NCBI GenBank assembly: GCA_036846645.1
Contig: DAIUBN010000157.1
Span: 1-6,948 of the forward strand
Direction: 5' to 3'
DNA: 6,948 nucleotides
From: JAAYUD01 sp036846645
Lineage (GTDB): Bacteria > Bacteroidota > Bacteroidia > Bacteroidales > Bacteroidaceae
Shown here in pieces: positions 1-6,948 of this stretch (positions are counted from its first letter, which is position 1; every line of letters starts with the position of its first letter). The notes below the pieces were generated by a model, which saw only the letters and a list, made by a program, of their open reading frames with translations, was not told where the DNA came from and searched no databases. The position numbers were made by a program, and so were the translations under genes.

Positions 1-774
1 ATCGAAATGCTCTTTACTCCAAAGTTTCAAACCATAATAACGAGCAATGGCGAACGGGTTCTGCCATAAATCGAGATGGAAGGACCAATCTTTGGGTTGA
101 GGCAGTACGCGGTGTCCCACTTTGACGGTCATTTTTAGTGTAGATAAGGTACGCGTTCCATTCTTTATGGCAATTGTTGCATCGTAGTATCCTTCTTCGG
201 CGTTGGCCGGCACCCATACTCTGATCCATGCCGACTGAGTGGTGTAGGCAGGAATAGCAAGTGTCTTCGTTAAAGGATCTATCACATCGGCCACCAAGGT
301 AGAATCGAACTTGCTGTGGTCGTAACGATATCCGCAGCCACCTTTGCCGTCTTTATTCAGTTCGTCGGTCATGACATAGCGAACAAAGCCAGTAGACATC
401 CTTTCGGGTGAGATGCTTGTTCCCGTCTTAGCATTTTTGAAATTAGAGATAGCGTAAGAAAGATTTTCTAGCGGGACCTTAGTAGATACCACAAATTGGG
501 CAGATACTCGCTCGCCTTTCCAAGCATTGACCAGTATCTTTTTTGAAGAAGCAACTTCTGCCGGAGCTTCTTTCTTGTAACGTATATCAATACTACCCCA
601 GCCGATAGTCGTTTTGCCTGATTTCTGCCATTGGCTGATATCAGTTTTACGCGGGTTGGGCAATTCATTATAATCCGACTGTGTCGGTTGAGCAGTCAAT
701 GTGAGAGGAATAACCGATAAGATGGTCATTCCACATAAGATAAAGCAGTTGGTTAATAGTTTGTACTTCTTCAT
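1..774 (-). CDS. GH123-like (DUF4091-type) secreted glycoside hydrolase, N-terminal part
   Basis: This is the first 258 codons of a minus-strand gene that stays open to the left edge, so the C-terminus is missing. The ATG at 774-772 is chosen because a signal peptide follows at once: Lys-rich start MKKYKLL, hydrophobic core about residues 11-27, likely signal peptidase I cut after LTA (Ala28/Gln29). The mature part looks like a beta-sandwich module. Marker stretches are AWKGERVSAQF (85-95), WIRVWVPANAEEGYYDA (183-199) and HLDLWQNPFAIARYY (233-247). I recognise these from Bacteroides proteins annotated as GH123 N-terminal domain followed by DUF4091; this is recall, not a search. GH123 enzymes are beta-N-acetylgalactosaminidases, but many DUF4091 relatives have no known substrate, and the catalytic barrel with its Asp-Glu pair would lie outside the window. 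It follows the HTCS gene on the same strand after 56 bp and probably acts in the periplasm or at the cell surface. Family call fairly sure; substrate unknown. Confidence 0.78.
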   Translation of the reverse strand, partial: MKKYKLLTNCFILCGMTILSVIPLTLTAQPTQSDYNELPNPRKTDISQWQKSGKTTIGWGSIDIRYKKEAPAEVASSKKILVNAWKGERVSAQFVVSTKVPLENLSYAISNFKNAKTGTSISPERMSTGFVRYVMTDELNKDGKGGCGYRYDHSKFDSTLVADVIDPLTKTLAIPAYTTQSAWIRVWVPANAEEGYYDATIAIKNGTRTLSTLKMTVKVGHRVLPQPKDWSFHLDLWQNPFAIARYYGLKLWSKEHFD

Positions 775-791
775 GTCGTTTAAATTGTTTT

Positions 792-827
792 TCGCTATAA
801 AAGTACAAATAATTATTGCCACGACAA
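792..827 (-). promoter_or_regulatory. Candidate Bacteroides-type promoter for the GH123-like gene
   Basis: Reading the minus strand, a TTG (827-825) is followed after 19 bases by TACTTTTA (805-798). This matches seven of eight positions of the Bacteroides -7 consensus TAnnTTTG, and the -33 to -7 spacing is in the usual range. Transcription would start near 792, giving a leader of about 20 bases before the ATG at 774. It lies just after the HTCS stop codon (831-833), so the GH123-like gene could be transcribed separately from the regulator as well as by read-through. I see no terminator hairpin in the gap. This is a sequence match only. Confidence 0.45.
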
Positions 828-830
828 TAT

Positions 831-3800
831 CTATTCTTGTTTTTCCTTTGATAGATGTTCTTCCATATACTTACTTGGAGGCACACCATATAAATCTTTG
901 AATGCCGTAGAGAAGTTGTTGGGGTTGTTGAATCCTGTGAGTTCGGCAACCTCGACAATCGAATACTTCTTTTCGGAGAGTAAGATGGCCGCCTGTTTCA
1001 ACCTCGCATTTCTGATAAAATCTCGGGTTGTCTGATTCGTGAGTTCCTTTAATTTGCGATGCAGGTGCACTCGGCTTATTCCCACTTCGGTAGTAATCAT
1101 TTCGACAGTCAGATCGGGATTGCTGAGATTGGCATTAATCACCTTCATGATTCGTTCCATCAGTTTATCATCCGGCGATTTGGCTTCTATCTTCTCTAGT
1201 TTATCCTCTTGCAGTTGTTTGCCGCTGAAGGTGTTGCGGAGCATGGCTCTGCTTCGAATCAGATTCTCTACTGTCTTTTGTAGAATGTCAATATTGAAAG
1301 GTTTGGTAAGATAAGCGTCGGCACCTGTCTCGAGTCCTTCGATGTTGTCTTCCTCGCGGGTTTTGGCGGTGAGAAGAATCACCGGAATGTGATTCAGATT
1401 CACATTCTGCTTGATTTTTCGGCAAAGCGTCATTCCGTCCATTTCGGGCATCATGACATCACTGATTACTAAGTCGGGAATGCGTTTGAATATCATGGCC
1501 AAAGCTTCTTTTCCGTTGCTACTCTCCATAGTATGATAGTCAGAAGAGAGTTCTTGGCAGATGTACCAGCGTATTTCTTCATCGTCTTCTACAACCAACA
1601 CCCGGTTCTTAGATTTAGACCGTACTTTCTCCTCTTCTTCGGGGGCAGAAACTGTAATAGGAGTCTCTTCTGCTGGCAATTCAATTATCTGAGGTTTATT
1701 ATCTGTATGATCAATCTCTTCGGGACTTAGATGTTTGTTGCCCAAAGGAATGCGGATAGTGAAACGAGTTCCAGGGCCCTCGGGATTATTGTCTACCAAT
1801 ATCTCGCCGTGGTGTAGTTCGACCAAAGAGCGGGTGAGGTGCAGACCTATTCCTGTTCCGATATTCGAATTGTTCTGATTATTGCGAATCTGGTAGAAAC
1901 GTTCGAAAATATGAGTTTTCTCTGAGTCATCGATACCGATGCCGCTATCGGCAATAATAATCTCAGCATAGTGATTCAGCGGACCAGCTTCTGCCGACTT
2001 TTCGCCAGTAGAAAGATAGATATTCACATTTCCGCCGTTGGGAGTGAACTTGAAAGCATTAGAGAGGATGTTCAGTACTATCTTGTCGAAGTTGGCGGGG
2101 TCTACCCAAACTTGAAGATGATCCAAGGCATCATGATGAAACCGAAGTTCGATATTCTTCTGAGTACTTTCCTGAGCAAAAGTTTCACATAAATCATCGA
2201 TGAAACCAACTATTTCTGTTTCACGGAAGTTGAGCGACATCTGTCCCTTATCTATCTTACGGATATCCATCAATTGGTTGATGAGGCGTAGGATTCGCTC
2301 GGCATTTCGATAAATCATGTGATAAGATTTTTGTCGGGCATTATCACCATCGCTTGCCATCAACTTCTGTAGCGGACTGATGATGAGCGACATTGGGGTG
2401 CGAATCTCATGAGATATATTGATAAAGAACTGAAGTTTGGCTTCGTTGAGCTGTTCGGCATGTATATGTTGCAACATCTCTTGTTTTGTACGATAGCGCT
2501 GCCTAACTTGAAGAATGATGAGCCGAAGCAGTCCTAATATAAGTAATGTATAAATTAGTTTGGCCCACCATGAAGCCCACCATGCCGGCGAGATATGGAT
2601 AACAATTTCTTTTATTTCGGAGTCGATGGTATAATCTTTTGCCTTGACTTTAAAACGGTAAGTGCCGGGAGAGAGGTTGCTGAATGAAACTCGGTTGATA
2701 CCTTTGGGCAATGTTACCCACGGTCCGTCGTTCATAGAATAAAGGTATAGAATACGTCCCGGGTTGTTGAGCTCTGTTGTAGAAAACTCTATAGTGAAAG
2801 CATTGTCCGAATGAGATAGATAGAAATCGTGAGCATCGTAGACCGCTTCATCGATAATCTCACTTCCACCCGAAAGAGAACCTTTTCTTACGGGACTATT
2901 ATTAAGGTAGAAGTCGGTGATTCTTACGTGCCACTTACGGGCAGGCGTCGTTATTTCTTTCGGATTGAAATAAGTGACACCATATATACCTCCAAACCAA
3001 ATATTGCCTTGGGCATCTTTGAAAGAAGCATTCTTGCTGAACTCATTGCCTTGCAATCCGTCACTTACATAATAATTGATAAATTTCTGAGTCGTGAGGT
3101 TCAATTGTGATACTCCGGCATTGGTGCTTATCCAAAGATTATTTTCATCATCTTTCTGAATAGCATAGATAGCATCGCTGGGCAAACCATCTCTTTGGTC
3201 GAACAAACGAATGTTCCTGGCTTTTGGATTCCATCTGACCAATCCGTTAGAACAGCCGAACCAGATGTTTCCCTTGTTGTCTTCGCGAATAGAAAGGATG
3301 ATGGTGCGGGGCAGAAGTTTTAAGATGCTCAATTTCTTACTATATAAATCGATGCAGAAAGCCCCGTCGTAAGTGCCGACGAACAATTTATTGGAACTTT
3401 TAGAATAATACAGACAACAAGTCCAGCTAGTCATTGCCTTGTTGATGATATTATTGGTCTTGAGCTGGTTGGTGCTTAAATCGTAGTAAAACAAACCATC
3501 GCCCATTGTAGCTATCCAAAGGCGTCCACTTTTATCTTCAGCAAAATCGTAGACATGTTGAACCAAATTGCCATACTGATTTTTAATAGGTATATAGCTG
3601 CAGCGCCCTGAACTTCTGTCTAGTTTTCCCATTCCGTTGGAGTAGGAACCAAACCATAAATTGCTTTTTGAGTCTTCATAGAGTCCGAAAACATTAGAAG
3701 GTACAGAAGAGGGGTTGCTGCTATGAACAAAATGCGCCTTTTGTTTATTTTCTCCCGAGATACCATAAATACCATCATTATCAGTGCCCACCCACAGAAT

Positions 3801-4871
3801 GCCATTGCGGTCTTTAAGTAACGAGGTAATACATTTCGAACCGATAATATTTTTGTTGATAGACTTATATCCTATATATTTGAACATGTTGTTCTGCGAA
3901 GGAATCATCATCACTCCTTTCTGATAGATGGCCAACCAGATGTTGTTGGCATTATCGCGAAGAATGGAATGCACTTTGGCAGTAGTGTCATCGAAATAGA
4001 GATTATCAAAACGATATTCGTTGAGCTGACCGGTATTCCGATTGAATATATCTGCTCCACATCCGTCTGTTCCGACAAATAGCTGATTATGACGATCGAT
4101 ATAGAGCGTCTTGACGGGTAAGTCCTGACGGCCGTTCAATAGGATAGGAAGAAAAGAGTTGGACTTGACATCATAGCGATAGATTCCTCGTCCAACAGTC
4201 GAGATAAATATCTCTCCTTGTTTGTTCTGACAGATATTATTAATGATACCGCCTCTTTCGTTGAAAGAATAATGATACATTTTGTGATGGGCATCAATAC
4301 GATACAATCCTCTCTCACCACTCATGAGCCAACAGTTGTGGTATTGGTCTTCCATAATATAATCGGTACTCGTCGTCCTGATAGGCAGATGCTGTTTGAT
4401 CATTATGATCGAACCATCTATAACTTTTACTTTGCAGGTGAAGTTGCCCGAAATCCATAGCTCTCCATTCTTTTTTTCGATGACACTTACTATATTGCTA
4501 TTGAAAATAGTGCCGTCACTCCATTTCGCCGGTTCGCTGAATGTATCTGTTGCCGGGTCGTAAAGTTGGAAGCCGTTGAGCGTACCGATAAAGAGTCTGC
4601 CCTTGCTATCTTCGAATAAGGTGCGGACATAATTGTTGCAAAGAGAGTGGATATCGTTCTTTTTGTGCTTGTAGATAGTGAACTTCACCCCATCATAACG
4701 GTTCAAACCATCTTCGGTCGCTACCCATATCATGCCGTTGCGGTCTTGAAAAATATAATTGATCAGACTGCTTGAGAGCTCACGGTCGGAAGTGAACAAT
4801 TTATACGATTGTCCGCTCATCGCTAATGGTAGAAATAATAAAAAGACAAGGACTACTGAAATGTTTTTCAT
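831..4871 (-). CDS. Hybrid two-component system (HTCS) sensor kinase/response regulator, AraC-type
   Basis: Complete one-protein signalling system of 1346 residues that would sense a glycan fragment in the periplasm and activate polysaccharide-degradation genes. Signal peptide about 1-20. The sensor (about 25-640) has 14 Reg_prop-type repeats with the pattern xxLWVGTxxGLxxYD, beginning near residues 37, 81, 127, 171, 210, 253, 300, 348, 394, 440, 485, 525, 567 and 612. That fits two seven-bladed propellers. A Y_Y_Y domain (about 685-760) is followed by a Trp-rich segment, PAWWASWWA, and a membrane helix (about 768-788). The kinase has phospho-acceptor His821 in ISHEIRTP, N box around Asn934/Asn938, DSGIGID (975-981) and GTGIGL (1005-1010). 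An acidic linker (about 1050-1089) leads to a receiver with Glu1095-Asp1096-Asp1097, phospho-acceptor Asp1138, Thr1168 and Lys1190. Two AraC-type helix-turn-helix units fill about 1245-1340. All expected key residues are present. It is divergent from the GH115 gene, its likely target, and followed by the GH123-like gene on the same strand. Sensed ligand not deducible. Confidence 0.97.
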   Translation of the reverse strand: MKNISVVLVFLLFLPLAMSGQSYKLFTSDRELSSSLINYIFQDRNGMIWVATEDGLNRYDGVKFTIYKHKKNDIHSLCNNYVRTLFEDSKGRLFIGTLNGFQLYDPATDTFSEPAKWSDGTIFNSNIVSVIEKKNGELWISGNFTCKVKVIDGSIIMIKQHLPIRTTSTDYIMEDQYHNCWLMSGERGLYRIDAHHKMYHYSFNERGGIINNICQNKQGEIFISTVGRGIYRYDVKSNSFLPILLNGRQDLPVKTLYIDRHNQLFVGTDGCGADIFNRNTGQLNEYRFDNLYFDDTTAKVHSILRDNANNIWLAIYQKGVMMIPSQNNMFKYIGYKSINKNIIGSKCITSLLKDRNGILWVGTDNDGIYGISGENKQKAHFVHSSNPSSVPSNVFGLYEDSKSNLWFGSYSNGMGKLDRSSGRCSYIPIKNQYGNLVQHVYDFAEDKSGRLWIATMGDGLFYYDLSTNQLKTNNIINKAMTSWTCCLYYSKSSNKLFVGTYDGAFCIDLYSKKLSILKLLPRTIILSIREDNKGNIWFGCSNGLVRWNPKARNIRLFDQRDGLPSDAIYAIQKDDENNLWISTNAGVSQLNLTTQKFINYYVSDGLQGNEFSKNASFKDAQGNIWFGGIYGVTYFNPKEITTPARKWHVRITDFYLNNSPVRKGSLSGGSEIIDEAVYDAHDFYLSHSDNAFTIEFSTTELNNPGRILYLYSMNDGPWVTLPKGINRVSFSNLSPGTYRFKVKAKDYTIDSEIKEIVIHISPAWWASWWAKLIYTLLILGLLRLIILQVRQRYRTKQEMLQHIHAEQLNEAKLQFFINISHEIRTPMSLIISPLQKLMASDGDNARQKSYHMIYRNAERILRLINQLMDIRKIDKGQMSLNFRETEIVGFIDDLCETFAQESTQKNIELRFHHDALDHLQVWVDPANFDKIVLNILSNAFKFTPNGGNVNIYLSTGEKSAEAGPLNHYAEIIIADSGIGIDDSEKTHIFERFYQIRNNQNNSNIGTGIGLHLTRSLVELHHGEILVDNNPEGPGTRFTIRIPLGNKHLSPEEIDHTDNKPQIIELPAEETPITVSAPEEEEKVRSKSKNRVLVVEDDEEIRWYICQELSSDYHTMESSNGKEALAMIFKRIPDLVISDVMMPEMDGMTLCRKIKQNVNLNHIPVILLTAKTREEDNIEGLETGADAYLTKPFNIDILQKTVENLIRSRAMLRNTFSGKQLQEDKLEKIEAKSPDDKLMERIMKVINANLSNPDLTVEMITTEVGISRVHLHRKLKELTNQTTRDFIRNARLKQAAILLSEKKYSIVEVAELTGFNNPNNFSTAFKDLYGVPPSKYMEEHLSKEKQE

Positions 4872-4898
4872 GAATCTCTTTTGCTAATTGTGACGTAG

Positions 4899-4906
4899 CA
4901 AAAATA
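4899..4906 (-). promoter_or_regulatory. Candidate -7 element for the HTCS gene
   Basis: The minus strand reads TATTTTTG, a full match to the Bacteroides -7 consensus TAnnTTTG. It ends 27 bases upstream of the HTCS ATG, so the leader would be about 20 bases. No TTTG or TTG sits at the usual 19-21-base spacing upstream (a TTTG at 4942-4939 is 32 bases away). The promoter is therefore either weak or dependent on an activator. Short AT-rich matches can occur by chance. Confidence 0.45.
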
Positions 4907-4944
4907 AGAAAAAAACTTGTCCTGCATTCTATCTTGGCCAAAAT

Positions 4945-5028
4945 ATTCGTTACCGATGGCGCAAAATAAATTGACGATGTTACATCACTAAAGATTTATG
5001 TAACAAACATGCATAATATGTAACGAAT
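4945..5028. repeat. Outer inverted repeat with GTAAC core (9-bp arms)
   Basis: The left arm ATTCGTTAC (4945-4953) and the right arm GTAACGAAT (5020-5028) are perfect reverse complements separated by 66 bases. The arms enclose the inner repeat at 4978-5005. They probably mark operator half-sites for a DNA-binding protein rather than a transcribed hairpin, because the loop is long and the region lies upstream of both candidate promoters. The AraC-type domain of the neighbouring HTCS is the obvious candidate binder. Confidence 0.6.
4978..5005. repeat. Inner inverted repeat with GTAAC core (8-bp arms)
   Basis: TGTTACAT (4978-4985) and ATGTAACA (4998-5005) are perfect reverse complements with a 12-base spacer. 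The left arm also sits in an 11-bp palindrome, GATGTTACATC (4976-4986). The right arm is also half of a direct repeat, TATGTAAC at 4997-5004 and again at 5017-5024, exactly 20 bases apart. The centres of the four GTAAC/GTTAC cores in the region are at 4951, 4981, 5002 and 5022, spaced 30, 21 and 20 bases. All are close to whole helical turns, as expected for sites bound on one face of the DNA. Confidence 0.62.
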
Positions 5029-5030
5029 CA

Positions 5031-5043
5031 GGGGGAAAGGGGG
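5031..5043 (+). other. G-rich tract GGGGGAAAGGGGG
   Basis: Two runs of five G separated by AAA stand out in an otherwise AT-rich intergenic region. The tract begins three bases after the last GTAAC site and lies 34 bases before the GH115 -7 element. A further GGG follows at 5053-5055. Only three tracts of three or more G are present, so a standard four-tract quadruplex is not met. Function unknown. Confidence 0.4.
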
Positions 5044-5077
5044 AATAAATAAGGGCGCTTATTTTCTATCTAATTCC

Positions 5078-5085
5078 TAATTTTG
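5078..5085 (+). promoter_or_regulatory. Candidate -7 element for the GH115 gene
   Basis: TAATTTTG is a full match to the Bacteroides -7 consensus TAnnTTTG and ends 27 bases before the ATG at 5113, giving a leader of about 20 bases. No TTTG or TTG occurs at the expected -33 position (about 5054-5058 reads GGCGC). A missing -33 element would fit a promoter that needs an activator bound upstream, and the GTAAC cluster ends about 50 bases before it. Sequence match only. Confidence 0.5.
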
Positions 5086-5112
5086 TAGCATCTGTTATTA
5101 TATAAAATTGTT

Positions 5113-6948
5113 ATGAAAAACAAACTATTCTTGATTGTCAGCTATATCATGTTTTGTTGCTTTGCGCTTCAGTCTAAAGCAGCCGATAGGTTTGTGACAA
5201 ACTCTGCCGAAGGCTTTGTATGGATAAACAAAGCTATGTCGGCTCCTATTCTTTTAGATTCAAAAGAATATAAGGGTGTGCTCAGGGCAGTTGACAACCT
5301 TCGTGAAGATGCCGAGAGAGTGACTGGAACAAAACCTTCAACTTCTTGCATCATATCGAATAGAAAGATGATTATTATTGGTTCGGTAGAACAAAGCATG
5401 TGGATAAAACAATTGATGGAGCTGGGTAAGTTGAATGCTAGCGAGCTGAAAGGTAAACGAGAAAAATATATCATCACAACCATTCAGAATCCGCTTAAGG
5501 GAATTGATGAAGCTGTTGTTATTGCTGGTAGCGATAAACGCGGCACTATCTATGGTATCTATGAACTATCTCGGCAGATGGGTGTATCTCCTTGGTATTA
5601 CTGGGCCGACGTTCCGACTCCGCATCATGACTGCATCAGTATCAAATCTGGAAAATATACCGATGAAGAACCTGCAGTAAAGTATCGAGGAATATTTTTG
5701 AATGATGAATGGCCTAGTCTGGGCGGATGGGCGAAAGCGACGTTCGGAGGCTTTAATAGTAAATTCTATGAAAAGGTATTCGAATTGATTCTGCGGTTGA
5801 AAGGGAATTTCATGTGGCCTGCCATGTGGAATAGTGCTTTTTATGATGATGATCCCGAGAATGGACCACTTGCCGATGAAATGGGAATTGTGATGGGCAC
5901 TTCTCATCATGAGCCAATGGGGCTGGCGCAGCAAGATTGGAAAAGAAGAGGAACAGGAGCCTGGAATTATGCCTTGAATGGAAATGTGCTTCGCGGTTTT
6001 TGGAAAAGTGGTATAGAAAGATGTAAAAATTGGGAGTCGGTCATTACTGTTGGAATGAGAGGCGACGGTGATGAAGCAATGGGCGAAAGTACAAATATCT
6101 CGTTGTTGCAGAATATCGTTAAAGACCAGCGAAAGATTATTGCCGATGTTACAGGAAAACGTGAAAGTTCTATTCCCCAAGTATGGGCACTCTATAAAGA
6201 AGTTCAAGAATATTATGATAAAGGAATGAGGGTACCGGATGATGTCACCCTGCTGCTTTGTGATGATAACTGGGGCAATGTTCGCCGATTGCCTGATATC
6301 AGTGCCAAACCTCGAAAAGGAGGGTACGGCATGTACTATCACTTTGATTATGTCGGTGCACCTCGCAATTCAAAGTGGATTAATATCACCCAGATTCAAC
6401 GCACTTGGGAACAGCTGGATCTGACTTATCGGCATGGTGTGAAAGAATTGTGGATTGTCAATGTTGGCGACCTTAAGCCAATGGAATATCCAATCAGTTT
6501 CTTTATGGATATGGCTTGGAATCCGGAACGTTATCATCAAGATAATCTGTTTCAGCATACAGTAGACTTCTGTGCCGAACAATTTGGTAAGGAGTATTCA
6601 AAAGAGTCGGCCTCTCTGATTGATACTTACTCTAAATATAATAGGAGAGTGACTCCCGAACTGCTGAATGATACAACATACAGCTTGTGCAATTATGATG
6701 AATGGAAGAGGGTGAAAGATGATTATCTCAATTTGAACCTTAGAGCCTTGAAACTCTATTATCTGATTCCTTACAAACTACAACCGGCATTCGACCAATT
6801 GGTGCTCTATCCTATCATGGCTTGTTCTAATCTTTACGAAATGTATTATGCCAAGGCAATGAATAAATATCTGGCTGCAAAGCACGATGTAGAAGCCAAT
6901 GGCTGGGCAGATAAAGTGAAAGAGTGTTTCGATAAAGATTCTTTGCTA
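5113..6948 (+). CDS. GH115 family alpha-glucuronidase, N-terminal part
   Basis: The first 612 codons of a gene that stays open to the right edge; GH115 enzymes usually run to 800-1000 residues, so the C-terminal part is missing. GH115 enzymes release glucuronic acid or 4-O-methylglucuronic acid side groups from glucuronoxylan or arabinogalactan, including from internal sugars. The ATG at 5113 is followed by a signal peptide (core about 5-19, probable cut near SKA/AD, residues 21-25), so the enzyme is exported. An alpha/beta N-terminal domain (about 25-185) precedes a barrel starting at YRGIFLNDEWPSLGGW (191-206). GNFMWPAMWNSAF (231-243), GTSHHEPMG (262-270), GMRGDGDEAMGE (314-325) and LLCDDNWGNVR (381-391) are stretches I recognise from GH115. 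Asp198, Glu199, Asp318, Asp320, Glu321, Asp384 and Asp385 are candidate active-site acids. A helical region begins near 500. It is transcribed away from the HTCS gene across a shared 241-bp control region, which suggests it is a target of that regulator. Family call is confident; xylan versus arabinogalactan is not decidable here. Confidence 0.92.
   Translation, partial: MKNKLFLIVSYIMFCCFALQSKAADRFVTNSAEGFVWINKAMSAPILLDSKEYKGVLRAVDNLREDAERVTGTKPSTSCIISNRKMIIIGSVEQSMWIKQLMELGKLNASELKGKREKYIITTIQNPLKGIDEAVVIAGSDKRGTIYGIYELSRQMGVSPWYYWADVPTPHHDCISIKSGKYTDEEPAVKYRGIFLNDEWPSLGGWAKATFGGFNSKFYEKVFELILRLKGNFMWPAMWNSAFYDDDPENGPLADEMGIVMGTSHHEPMGLAQQDWKRRGTGAWNYALNGNVLRGFWKSGIERCKNWESVITVGMRGDGDEAMGESTNISLLQNIVKDQRKIIADVTGKRESSIPQVWALYKEVQEYYDKGMRVPDDVTLLLCDDNWGNVRRLPDISAKPRKGGYGMYYHFDYVGAPRNSKWINITQIQRTWEQLDLTYRHGVKELWIVNVGDLKPMEYPISFFMDMAWNPERYHQDNLFQHTVDFCAEQFGKEYSKESASLIDTYSKYNRRVTPELLNDTTYSLCNYDEWKRVKDDYLNLNLRALKLYYLIPYKLQPAFDQLVLYPIMACSNLYEMYYAKAMNKYLAAKHDVEANGWADKVKECFDKDSLL

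Larger units (their letters stand above)
4872..5112. promoter_or_regulatory. Divergent intergenic control region between HTCS and GH115 genes
   Basis: These 241 non-coding bases separate the start codons of the HTCS gene (leftward) and the GH115 gene (rightward). They hold a candidate -7 element at each end, a cluster of four GTAAC-core sites in the middle (4945-5028), an 8-bp palindrome TTGGCCAA at 4934-4941, and a G-rich tract (5031-5043). Together these suggest that both genes are controlled from here, most simply by the HTCS itself. The arrangement is visible in the sequence; the regulatory link is inference. Confidence 0.7.

Noticed and set aside
775..830. Possible terminator after the HTCS gene
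   Set aside because: No GC-rich stem followed by a T-run was found on the minus strand in this gap.
668..958. Open frame of 96 codons on the minus strand spanning the HTCS end and the GH123-like start
   Set aside because: It overlaps both genes in another frame, and its product shows no domain. The ATG at 774 with a clear signal peptide explains this region better.
3040..4765. Repeated motifs in the HTCS sensor region that might suggest DNA repeats or a duplicated segment
   Set aside because: The repetition is at protein level only (beta-propeller blades); the DNA of the blades has diverged, as usual for this family.
5031..5055. Possible G-quadruplex
   Set aside because: Only three runs of three or more G are present within a short distance, so the usual four-tract pattern is not met unless the G5 runs are split into two-base tiers.
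5113..5187. Possible lipoprotein signal because of two Cys in the GH115 signal peptide (FCCF)
   Set aside because: The residues before the Cys pair (YIMF) do not form a lipobox, and a signal peptidase I site follows at SKA/AD.
5566..6342. Long open frame of 258 codons on the minus strand
   Set aside because: It lies wholly antisense inside the GH115 coding region, whose protein matches a known family throughout. Its own product has no recognisable domain, so it is a reading-frame shadow.

Overview
The window looks like a carbohydrate-utilisation segment from a gut-type Bacteroides or close relative. The main evidence is a one-protein hybrid two-component regulator (HTCS), an architecture typical of Bacteroidota. 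Three AT-rich leaders also carry matches to the Bacteroides -7 promoter consensus TAnnTTTG, no clear Shine-Dalgarno sequence is visible, and all three proteins carry export signals next to polysaccharide-degrading enzyme families.

Layout from left to right. Positions 1-774 (minus strand) hold the first 258 codons of a secreted protein resembling the N-terminal part of GH123/DUF4091 glycosidases; it runs off the left edge. A 56-bp gap (775-830) holds a good candidate promoter for it. Positions 831-4871 (minus) encode a complete 1346-residue HTCS. Positions 4872-5112 are a divergent regulatory region of 241 bp. It has a candidate promoter for each flanking gene and four copies of a GTAAC core arranged as two nested perfect inverted repeats. 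Positions 5113-6948 (plus) hold the first 612 codons of a secreted GH115 alpha-glucuronidase, which runs off the right edge.

The inferred working model is as follows. The HTCS senses an oligosaccharide in the periplasm through its two beta-propellers and autophosphorylates. It passes the phosphate to its own receiver and uses its AraC-type DNA-binding domain on the GTAAC array to activate the divergent GH115 gene, and possibly its own operon. GH115 would remove glucuronic acid or 4-O-methylglucuronic acid side groups, as found on glucuronoxylan or arabinogalactan, and the GH123-like protein would act on another linkage of the same glycan. No SusC/SusD pair lies inside the window, so calling it a polysaccharide utilisation locus is an inference.

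I saw no RNA genes, mobile elements, CRISPR arrays or broken genes. I did not find a clearly new kind of system; the most interesting unexplained signal is the nested repeat array between the regulator and the GH115 gene.
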